DNA of 12,182 nucleotides, taken from positions 1 through 12,182 of the forward strand of contig JASANZ010001727.1 of assembly GCA_030849805.1 (NCBI GenBank). The letters run 5' to 3'. Origin of the DNA: Sergeia podlipaevii (taxonomy: Eukaryota; Euglenozoa; Kinetoplastea; Trypanosomatida; Trypanosomatidae). Positions 6,006 through 12,182 of the stretch are shown piece after piece; the first letter of the stretch is position 1; every line of letters starts with the position of its first letter. Made by a program: the position numbers and the translations under genes. Under the pieces are notes generated by a model. The model did no database searches. It was not told the DNA's origin and saw nothing but the letters and a program-made list of their open reading frames with translations.

Positions 6006-7664
6006 TTAGGGGGTAACACGCTGAGGGTCACGGGGGAACATAGAGACCAGGCGAACGTTGCTGAGACCAAGGTACAGCATTACCACGCGCTCCAAGCCAA
6101 CACCGAAGCCACCGTGAGGCCACGCGCCAAGACGGAAGGAGTCAACGTACTCCTTAATAGGGGTGAGGTCAACGTTTAATGACTTGGCGCGTTCAAGAAG
6201 CATCTCGGGCACGTGGATACGCTGGGCACCGCTGGAGATCTCCTCGCCACGAATAAACATATCGTACGAGTTGGTGAAGCGGGCATCGTCAGGGCACGGC
6301 ATAGTGTAGAAGGGGCGAACACTGGAGGGGAAGCGGTCCGAGATGAAGAAGTCGACGCCATAGCGTTCCTTCACCAGCTTGCCGAGAAGCTTCTCGTTAG
6401 TAGTGTTGATATCATCCGTGGGGTCGAGCTTCTCCTCGAGCACGGTGTTGAGGAGCTCAATGCAGTGCATGTAGTTGATGCGAAGCATGCGGCTGTCCAT
6501 GTTGTGCACGCGTGCCTCGTACTTGTCGGTGGGCCACACGTTATCAGAGATGACGCCGACGCCAAGCTCAGTCATCTTCTCTGGAGTCATCTTCCAGACC
6601 AAAGGCTCGAAGGGGTACTGCTTGCACACATCCTCCAGCTCCATCTTGTGCGTGGCAAGGTTCTCAAACATGTAGTTGAACAAGCCCTCCGCCACATCCA
6701 GCACCTCGTAGTAGTGCTCGTTAATGCGCATCTCCACATCGAGGCCGACAAACTCAGTCAGGTGGCGGTGAGTGTTACTATTCTCCGCGCGGAACACCGG
6801 TCCTACCTCGAAGACGCGGGGCAGATCACCCTGGAGAGCCATCTGCTTGTACAGCTGGGGAGACTGCGCGAGGAACGCATCTCTGTTGAAGTACTGGAGC
6901 TTGAACACATTCGCACCACCCTCGCTTGGAGCGTTGATGATCTTGGGAGAGTGAATCTCGTAAAACTCGCTGTCAATCAAATAGTTGCGGAAGTACTGGC
7001 AGACACGAGACTGAAGGCGGAAGATAGCACCAGAGGCGGGCGTGCGCATGTCCAGCCAGCGGCACGCAAGGCGGGTGTCGAAGTTCACCTTAGCGCCTTC
7101 GTCCTTTTCGCCACGGCAGGCGTCCTCGACAGTGTAAGGGAGCGTGCGCAAGGACTCAGTCACGCAGTGAATGGTGGTGATCTTCAGCTCCATGTTGGAC
7201 ACGGTAGTGGACGTGATGGGCTGCTCAACAGCGCACACGGTAGCCTTGACGTCAACGATGGACTCCACAGGGATCTGGCCAATGTAGTCGATCATCTCCT
7301 TGGGCACTGACTCATCGACGGCAGCCATCGCCTGTACACTGAAGCGCTCATCACGGAGCACCATGAATGCCATCTTGCCCTTCTTACGCGTGGTGGACAC
7401 ACGAGCGCGGACAAGCACCTCATCACCAGGCTTGGCGTCAGCGAGATGCTCCAACTCGGTGAACTTGTGAGTGTTGTAAGTAGTGGACTGCAGTACAGGA
7501 GCATTTCCAAAGGTATCTTTGTACTTCTCTAAAAGCGCGGCCTTCTCTGCGGCGCGAACCCTTTCCTCAGCGAGACGGGCTTCCTTGCGGAGCTCCTTCT
7601 CATTCTGCTTCTTCTCGAGCCGCGGGGCAGCACCCTCAGCGGAGGCAGGGACAGGTGCGCTCAT
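6006..7664 (-). CDS. AspRS: Aspartyl-tRNA synthetase, cytosolic type (class IIb)
   Basis: A 552-residue enzyme that attaches aspartate to tRNA(Asp) using ATP. Residues 1 to about 50 form a Lys/Glu/Ala-rich helical extension typical of eukaryotic AspRS, where it helps bind tRNA; there is no mitochondrial presequence. An OB-fold anticodon domain follows (about 82-170, VLVRARVSTTRKKGKMAFMV). The catalytic domain contains AQSPQLYKQM (266-275), motif 2 with FEVGPVFRAENSNTHRHLTE (285-304), DMFIRGEEISSGAQRIH (468-484), motif 3 with GFGVGLERV (519-527) and the usual C-terminus MFPRDPQRVTP. These are hallmarks of eukaryotic and archaeal-type AspRS. Two oddities stand out: about 30 extra residues at roughly 355-388 compared with the human and yeast enzymes, and PHGGFG where those have PHAGGG. 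Trypanosomatids have a separate mitochondrial AspRS, so this should be the cytosolic one. The ATG at 7664 gives the full extension. Confidence 0.95.
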   Translation of the reverse strand: MSAPVPASAEGAAPRLEKKQNEKELRKEARLAEERVRAAEKAALLEKYKDTFGNAPVLQSTTYNTHKFTELEHLADAKPGDEVLVRARVSTTRKKGKMAFMVLRDERFSVQAMAAVDESVPKEMIDYIGQIPVESIVDVKATVCAVEQPITSTTVSNMELKITTIHCVTESLRTLPYTVEDACRGEKDEGAKVNFDTRLACRWLDMRTPASGAIFRLQSRVCQYFRNYLIDSEFYEIHSPKIINAPSEGGANVFKLQYFNRDAFLAQSPQLYKQMALQGDLPRVFEVGPVFRAENSNTHRHLTEFVGLDVEMRINEHYYEVLDVAEGLFNYMFENLATHKMELEDVCKQYPFEPLVWKMTPEKMTELGVGVISDNVWPTDKYEARVHNMDSRMLRINYMHCIELLNTVLEEKLDPTDDINTTNEKLLGKLVKERYGVDFFISDRFPSSVRPFYTMPCPDDARFTNSYDMFIRGEEISSGAQRIHVPEMLLERAKSLNVDLTPIKEYVDSFRLGAWPHGGFGVGLERVVMLYLGLSNVRLVSMFPRDPQRVTP

Positions 7665-8034
7665 TGATGGTAGTCTTTTTCTTTCCTTCTTTCTCCTACT
7701 CCTCTTACGGTAGGTAAATGAATAAACAAGTATATATATACGAAAAGCGATGCTTCCACTATATAAGTCCCTTAACTCTTAAAAAAGATTCTTTCGCTCA
7801 GAAAATAATGATGTTAGACTGAGAAACGTTATTATGCATACTACAAGAGAAAAAATGTATTTCAAAAAAAAAAAAAAACAGTACTTAAGAGCAATTGCAA
7901 ATTGGACAAATACACGCAAAAAAAAAAAATGTCTGTCGGCAGCGCTTAAGTGACTACGTACGCATGTATAGATCAATTTTGGATATATGTGAAGTCTTAA
8001 ACAGCAGTAAATATTTGTGCATGTGCGTCCTCTG
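7665..8034. other. Spacer between the synthetase and the repeat-protein gene
   Basis: 370 bp, AT-rich. The part next to the synthetase start (7671-7707) is pyrimidine-rich on the plus strand, so purine-rich in the mRNA leader and not a splice signal. A 15-nt A run (7864-7878) and a second A-rich run (7920-7929) supply T tracts on the minus strand. No gene seen. Confidence 0.6.
7841..7878 (-). promoter_or_regulatory. Candidate splice acceptor for the aspartyl-tRNA synthetase mRNA
   Basis: On the minus strand a T15 run (7878-7864) and then ATTTTTTCTCTTGTAG end in AG at 7842-7841. The leader would be 176 nt. Further AG sites after short T/C runs at 7820-7819, 7798-7797 and 7778-7777 are possible, so the exact site is uncertain. 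Confidence 0.45.
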
Positions 8035-9921
8035 TTAAAGATCGTCCTCTTGTTCAGCCTGAATGGCATCCTCCAAGTCCTCTAGACTGCGCAGTCGGCA
8101 TATATGCACCGCGTCACCGTTGCTCATCGCCAGCGCAAACCACTCAGGAAGGAGTGCCACCAACTGTGTGGGCCCCATGCGCTCGACCGCGGCGCGCGTT
8201 GTCTCAGGGAGAGCTACAAGCAAAGCCCCCCATTCCACACCAGCGGTGTCGCTGCCGGGCACGTGAGGGTAGAGAATCAACGCAAGACTGAGAGGTTGAC
8301 AATCAGAAGAACGCCACAGGCGCACGCGGGTTGGGTCCGTCTCTTGAGGATTCTCTACGGAGAAATACCCTTGATAAGAGGCCAACCACGCCGCGAGGCG
8401 GCCAGGATGCTTTGGCAATTGGTACCGTGCATGCAGTGGGAGAAGTTCAAGTGCGTCAGCTAGTGTGAGACACTTTCCAGGGGGGAAGAGGTCATACAGC
8501 TCGTTGACTATCCGAGCCTGTGTGTAGTTCGTCTGCGGTGTAGATTCGGTTGATGCCAGTGAAGTGCTATCCGCAAAAGTGGCGGCATCACCCGTTTCGT
8601 CCTCACCGCCGACTGCCTTCTTATTCACTTCTATAGAGCTTGGTGTTGTGGTAGTTGTGGTCGCCTTGGTGGTGGCCTTGTTGCTATTGTCGCTAGGGAC
8701 TACCCACATAGACACCTGAAGCATGTCAGGTGAAATGGCCAGTGCCCGCCCGTGAACACGGATGAAACCCCCAAAGCTCTTGAACTTCTGCTTCACCTCC
8801 CGCTTTTCCTCACGAGAGAGCTGCTCATAGAGCAAGGTCGTGCTTACCCAGTAAGGAATATCGCTCGCGCACACCTCCCGGAGCAGCAAGGTCGCCACAC
8901 TAGGAATAGGCGAATCCTCAAGCGTGTACTCGGCCAGTGCAAGTGGCGCGAGGTATCTAGGGCGGCAGCGCACCTGCCCCTCCACCACCTGAAAGTGCTC
9001 AGGAAACTTACTAGCAATGGACTGCAGGCCGCCCTGACAGTCAAAATAGGGATGGAAAAGTATTTCTGCGGGCAGCGTCTCCTCCAGTTCGGTGATGGGA
9101 ACAAACTTGGTGGGCACCAACGCGCACAGTCGGTCAAGCACTGGAACTCTCTCCTCTAGCCGTACGTGCACGGATGGTGGAGCGACAGAGGGCTTCAGTA
9201 GCACATTGCCAGGAACCGACTCCAGAGCTTCGTACGAGACAACATACTCCGGCTTGGTGACGTAGTTGGCAGTAGTGCCAATGTCCGTGAGCATGAACTT
9301 CTCATCTGCCGCGCCGCGACGTGGGTGATTAACACTATCGTTCAGCTTCACGTCAAAGCGAAAGTTGTGGCCGGCATCCTTGACGTCAAAGAAAAAAGGA
9401 TAGCGGCGAAGAAACAGCAGAAGCTTGTGGCGACCGAAAAAGAAGCTGCGGATGTCTTCTGGCAGGAGGACTGCTACACTATTTACTGGCACAAAGAATG
9501 AAGGGACGAACTCGATAAAGGCAGAAAGCACCTCCTGCGGAGAGCCCCATGGAAGTGCGGTGGTAGAAGCAAGAAGCGAGGTGCCAGAGAGCGGAGGTGG
9601 GGGTGGAAGCTTGTGCGAAGATAGTCCCTTTGGTTTTGCCTTCAGAGTTGCCGCCGCCCGGCCCGGTGGGGGTGGTAGGCCTGTTGCTGATCTCTGGCTG
9701 TGTTGTGAGGGTTGCTTCTTTCCACTGCTGCCGGCCTCGGGGAGCGGAGGCAGTGGTGGGAGAGGCAACCCTTTTGAAGAGGTGGAACAGAGTCTCTGGC
9801 TATGGCAGCAGCTGCAAGCAAAGACAGTGCTAGAAACTACGTAGGAGTGGTGAAATGACACAACACCTGCTGCCGCTGCCGCTGCCGCGCGGCTTCGTTG
9901 AGATGTGAGTGCCGCTCTCAT
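8035..9921 (-). CDS. Unrecognised protein with mitochondrial-type N-terminus and about five divergent repeats
   Basis: A 628-residue protein that I do not recognise. The first 60 residues have several Arg, many Ala/Ser and no acidic residue (the first is E62), as in a mitochondrial presequence. Residues 51-112 carry three proline tracts (LPLPPLPPLP, LPPPPG, KLPPPPPL). From about 131 a degenerate module recurs at roughly 131-192, 261-323, 341-404, 470-536 and 542-609. Each starts with a hydrophobic helix, then a VP-type turn, a short helix ending near LP, a helix that runs into an aromatic 'yp.yF.V' segment, and a final strand with R/V residues. This resembles small helix-helix-strand modules such as winged-helix units, but the fold is inference. 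A Thr-rich linker (415-428) separates repeats 3 and 4, and the tail is acidic. There are no transmembrane segments. A mitochondrial RNA-binding, RNA-editing or ribosome-associated role is a guess from the targeting signal and repeat architecture. The start is the first ATG, 69 nt after a strong splice acceptor. Confidence 0.8.
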   Translation of the reverse strand: MRAALTSQRSRAAAAAAAGVVSFHHSYVVSSTVFACSCCHSQRLCSTSSKGLPLPPLPPLPEAGSSGKKQPSQHSQRSATGLPPPPGRAAATLKAKPKGLSSHKLPPPPPLSGTSLLASTTALPWGSPQEVLSAFIEFVPSFFVPVNSVAVLLPEDIRSFFFGRHKLLLFLRRYPFFFDVKDAGHNFRFDVKLNDSVNHPRRGAADEKFMLTDIGTTANYVTKPEYVVSYEALESVPGNVLLKPSVAPPSVHVRLEERVPVLDRLCALVPTKFVPITELEETLPAEILFHPYFDCQGGLQSIASKFPEHFQVVEGQVRCRPRYLAPLALAEYTLEDSPIPSVATLLLREVCASDIPYWVSTTLLYEQLSREEKREVKQKFKSFGGFIRVHGRALAISPDMLQVSMWVVPSDNSNKATTKATTTTTTPSSIEVNKKAVGGEDETGDAATFADSTSLASTESTPQTNYTQARIVNELYDLFPPGKCLTLADALELLPLHARYQLPKHPGRLAAWLASYQGYFSVENPQETDPTRVRLWRSSDCQPLSLALILYPHVPGSDTAGVEWGALLVALPETTRAAVERMGPTQLVALLPEWFALAMSNGDAVHICRLRSLEDLEDAIQAEQEDDL

Positions 9922-9989
9922 TGTGCTGCCCTGTATCTTTTTCTCACTTGGTTAAAGCCTCTCAGCTAAACCTAACGCTAATATATTGA

Positions 9990-10020
9990 CTCTCAGAAAA
10001 AAAAAAGAAAAAAAAGAAAG
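9990..10020 (-). promoter_or_regulatory. Trans-splice acceptor of the repeat-protein gene
   Basis: On the minus strand a 26-nt pure pyrimidine run, almost all T (10020-9995), is followed at once by GAGAG, giving AGs at 9993-9992 and 9991-9990. The leader would be about 70 nt. This is the clearest trans-splice signal in the window. Confidence 0.7.
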
Positions 10021-10041
10021 TCCTCTTCGTTTTGCTTTGAG

Positions 10042-10071
10042 TTTTTTTTTTTTATTGTTGTTGTTGTTGTT
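10042..10071. repeat. T run joined to (TTG)n
   Basis: Twelve T, then ATTG and further TTG units. In the transcript sense it is a CAA repeat followed by an A run. It sits just upstream of the pyrimidine tract of the repeat-protein gene. Confidence 0.8.
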
Positions 10072-10704
10072 ACTTTGTCCTCTCTAGTTATTGAAAGTGT
10101 GTTCTGTGCGATTCTGCACGCAACAATATTTTACCAGCGAGAAAAAAAAGATGTGTAAGCAAGCATATAGCTAAAGATAAAGTGTGAGAGCAGCAAGTAA
10201 TCATGGAGGGTGAGTGTATCGCCTCTCACCTTCTTCTAATCTCTCAAAAGTGGGAAAGAGCCACAATCCCTACAGGTAGTCACACAGACCTAGCGCATTG
10301 CCAAGAGCTATTTCATTCTTAGTCAAATGCTTTGCAGGCCAAGATAGTTGATGTCCTTTAGTGTCGATTGATCTGTTACGCGATGAATTGCAGTTGTTAC
10401 TTACTTACTTATCTATATATATTAGAAAGAAAAGGAAAAGCAAATGCGCCAAAGAACAAAAAAAAGAAAGATTTCTTTCCTTTTGCTGAGTGTCCTGGTC
10501 CACGTCCTCTCACCCTCCAGCGCTGGTTGTTGCGTTTAGAATGTCCTCCCTTTATCGAAGATACTATCACAACCGCACAAACGCACGCGCACGCACACAT
10601 GCAGTGCTTGGGGGGAAAGACAAAGAAGAAATGAGGGGAAAAGAGAAGTAGCCAAAAAAAGAAAAAGTAGAGTTTGTGTGTCTGTCAGCATAGAGGAAAA
10701 GTGC

Positions 10705-12093
10705 CTACTTCCTAGCTCGCAGAGCCGCGCTCAGCTCACGGCGAATCTCGGGAGTGATCATGTAATGAAAATGTGTGTTGCACACACGCGACAGCTTCTC
10801 TAGTTGATTCTCAGTGAAATCATTCTTGTACCGCTGGGTAAAGGAGAGGAGGGTCTGGTGCCAGAGCACGGGAAGAGCCTCCTCCTTGGAGTGGGTGTCG
10901 ATGAAACGGTAAAAGTAAGCAACGAGGGCATCAATGGCTTGATACGGCAAAGCCATCTTCTTATCAATCAGCACACGCAAAAACACAGAAGAAGGGCCTG
11001 AGAAGGGTTGTTGAGCAATCTTCACGATGGAGACGGCGGTAGGAACCGGCGGCAAGTGCGAGCGCTGGAGAACGCTGGCGATCACTAAAGCCTCCCTAAG
11101 CGTGCACTCCTCATCCGAAGCGAGGGGGATGAGAAAACCCTTGAAGAAGGCAATGGGCTTAAACAAGGCCTTTCGAACTGCCATGTAGAGAGCAGGGTGC
11201 AGCTTCTTCTCCTCGAGCATGCGCTCATGCACAATGGGAAGCAGCACCGCCGCGTAGAAGCGCTGAGCCATACGCTCATTCAGGTTGGCCGCAAAGATGC
11301 GCGTGGCTTGGTAGGTGGCGTGTGGAGACCACTGGTCGGGCTTAGTGAGCATCAGCAGCTGCTCCCAGTTCTTCACATTGGGCAGAATCTTAAACGCCTT
11401 GGGAATCTTACCAGATGTGTAGCGCTTCAACACTGTGCCAATCGCTGTGTACACACGCGCCACACGAGGATCTATCCTCTCCTCCCCGTTTTCATCTGTG
11501 ATATCAGCCGTGACACCTTCCTGGCGCGCGGCCCGCATGTCGCCCTCCTTCTCCTTGATCTTCTCCATAATCATATCCGCCAAGTTGCGGCTCTGCACGC
11601 GGGAGCTCGGCTGGAACTTCTGCAAAAGTCGCGCCTCCTCGTCGTCAATGCCGTACATGTCGCCACCAATGTCGCCCACTTCGGAGGGCATCTCCGACAT
11701 CACCGACTCCGCATCGTCATACTCTAAGTCGACCAACTCCTCACTACCGCCCTCCTCGTCGTTGTACGCAAAGCGGTGATCCTCCCCAGTCTCTAGGACC
11801 TCGCGCAGCCCCGCCTCCATCCCTACGAGGCCTTCTTCCTCCTCATTGTCGTCCTCGCCATCGTACTCGCCGTCGCTGTGCTGCTCCTGCACTGATTCCA
11901 GCTGGCGGCGAGCAGCCTTGAGAATGCGTTGAGTCGTGCGATTGGGGATCAAGAAACCAGCAGATGCATCCGTCTCAGTATCATCGTCTTGTGTGGCCTT
12001 CTTGATGCTAGCAAAGCGGTCCGCGTGCAGGTCCTCTCCTAGCGGGTTGCTGCGCTTAGCCCCCTCCTTGCGCACACGCTCGGGTCCTGGCAT
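10705..12093 (-). CDS. ENP1: Bystin / ENP1, 40S ribosomal subunit assembly factor
   Basis: A 462-residue protein, near the usual length of bystin. The N-terminal half (1 to about 205) is charged and poorly conserved, with an acidic stretch at 70-90 (DGEYDGEDDNEEEE) and more acid clusters to about 153, as in other family members. The bystin domain covers about 208-458: DPRVARVYTAIGTVLKRYTS, KILPNVKNWEQLLMLTKPDQ, FKPIAFFKGFLIPL (311-324), SHLPPVPTAVSIVKIA, LPYQAIDALVAYF (382-394), LPVLWHQTLLSFTQRYK (407-423) and a C-terminal ITPEIRRELSAA. The LPVLWHQ and PEIRREL segments are shared with human BYSL and yeast Enp1. The protein binds pre-40S particles in the nucleolus and travels with them to the cytoplasm; it is needed for 18S rRNA processing. 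No catalytic activity is known. The ATG at 12093 is the natural start. Confidence 0.95.
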   Translation of the reverse strand: MPGPERVRKEGAKRSNPLGEDLHADRFASIKKATQDDDTETDASAGFLIPNRTTQRILKAARRQLESVQEQHSDGEYDGEDDNEEEEGLVGMEAGLREVLETGEDHRFAYNDEEGGSEELVDLEYDDAESVMSEMPSEVGDIGGDMYGIDDEEARLLQKFQPSSRVQSRNLADMIMEKIKEKEGDMRAARQEGVTADITDENGEERIDPRVARVYTAIGTVLKRYTSGKIPKAFKILPNVKNWEQLLMLTKPDQWSPHATYQATRIFAANLNERMAQRFYAAVLLPIVHERMLEEKKLHPALYMAVRKALFKPIAFFKGFLIPLASDEECTLREALVIASVLQRSHLPPVPTAVSIVKIAQQPFSGPSSVFLRVLIDKKMALPYQAIDALVAYFYRFIDTHSKEEALPVLWHQTLLSFTQRYKNDFTENQLEKLSRVCNTHFHYMITPEIRRELSAALRARK

Positions 12094-12147
12094 TTGGTAA
12101 TAAATATGTATAAATATGTATAAATATATAGAGAGAAAGAAAGAGCT
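12094..12147 (-). promoter_or_regulatory. Leader of the bystin mRNA with candidate splice acceptor
   Basis: On the minus strand the nearest AG upstream of the ATG is at 12147-12146, in TATTGTAG, leaving a 52-nt AG-free leader. Directly after it comes a pyrimidine run (12146-12131), whose next AG lies inside codons 2-3 (12088-12087). The tract that would serve the upstream AG is weak, and the sequence beyond is cut by the window edge. Confidence 0.35.
12101..12130. repeat. Ten-base direct repeat in the bystin leader
   Basis: TAAATATGTA occurs twice in perfect tandem (12101-12120), followed by the variant TAAATATATA. It is entirely AT-rich except for one G per unit and lies between the start codon and the pyrimidine run. 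Confidence 0.8.
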
Positions 12148-12182
12148 ACAATATAGTTGGTTTGTGTACCTGGGTGTGTGTG

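Larger units (their letters stand above)
9922..10704. other. Spacer: 3' UTR of the bystin gene and leader of the repeat-protein gene
   Basis: 783 bp. Besides the splice signal it contains a T12 run with a (TTG)n tract (10042-10071) and A-rich runs at about 10140-10150, 10459-10470 and 10654-10668. A balanced stretch at 10200-10400 shows no coding frame of note. I see no tRNA or other RNA gene. Confidence 0.6.

Noticed and set aside
6213..7310. Plus-strand open frame of 365 codons
   Set aside because: It runs antisense through the aspartyl-tRNA synthetase, begins with GTG and has no family features. It is a by-product of the codon bias of the real gene.
9590..9760. G-rich runs on the plus strand that might form G-quadruplexes
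   Set aside because: Most G runs are of two bases and are explained by proline codons on the other strand.
9425..9844. Plus-strand frame of 139 codons with glycine-rich translation
   Set aside because: It is the antisense of the proline-rich part of the repeat protein; Gly tracts opposite Pro codons are expected.

Overview
This window looks like nuclear chromosomal DNA of a kinetoplastid, most likely a trypanosomatid. All five complete genes, and probably a sixth cut by the left edge, lie on the minus strand. None has an intron. They are separated by AT-rich, simple-repeat-rich spacers. On the minus strand, long pyrimidine tracts followed by an AG precede most of the starts, as expected for spliced-leader trans-splicing of one polycistronic transcript running from high to low coordinates. 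A cap-binding protein with a long N-terminal extension carrying a PABP-binding-type motif is also typical of this group. The genus cannot be fixed from the sequence. The moderate GC content and AT-rich spacers do not suggest Leishmania itself. A three-base N run at 3075-3077 shows that this is a draft assembly.

Layout in transcription order (right to left): 12093-10705, bystin/ENP1, a 40S ribosome-assembly factor; 9921-8035, an unrecognised 628-residue protein with a mitochondrial-type N-terminus, a proline-rich region and about five divergent repeats; 7664-6006, cytosolic-type aspartyl-tRNA synthetase; 4752-3466, an eIF4E-family cap-binding protein, best fit EIF4E4; 1794-937, a mitochondrial ribosome recycling factor; and 43-1, a possible start of another gene with a presequence-like N-terminus. 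The spacers (370 bp to 1.7 kb) hold the presumed 5' and 3' UTRs, splice-acceptor signals and microsatellites. I saw no convincing tRNA, snoRNA or mobile element in them.

Four of the five complete genes act in protein synthesis: small-subunit assembly, tRNA charging, cap recognition and mitochondrial ribosome recycling. In trypanosomatids neighbours share a transcript but are usually not grouped by function, so this is weak evidence for the role of the unknown gene. The unknown repeat protein at 8035-9921 is the item most likely to be undescribed. Other points worth a second look are an insertion and a variant motif 3 in the synthetase, the missing RTGRA-type motif in the recycling factor, very short predicted leaders on two genes, and a small upstream ORF that overlaps the left-edge start codon.
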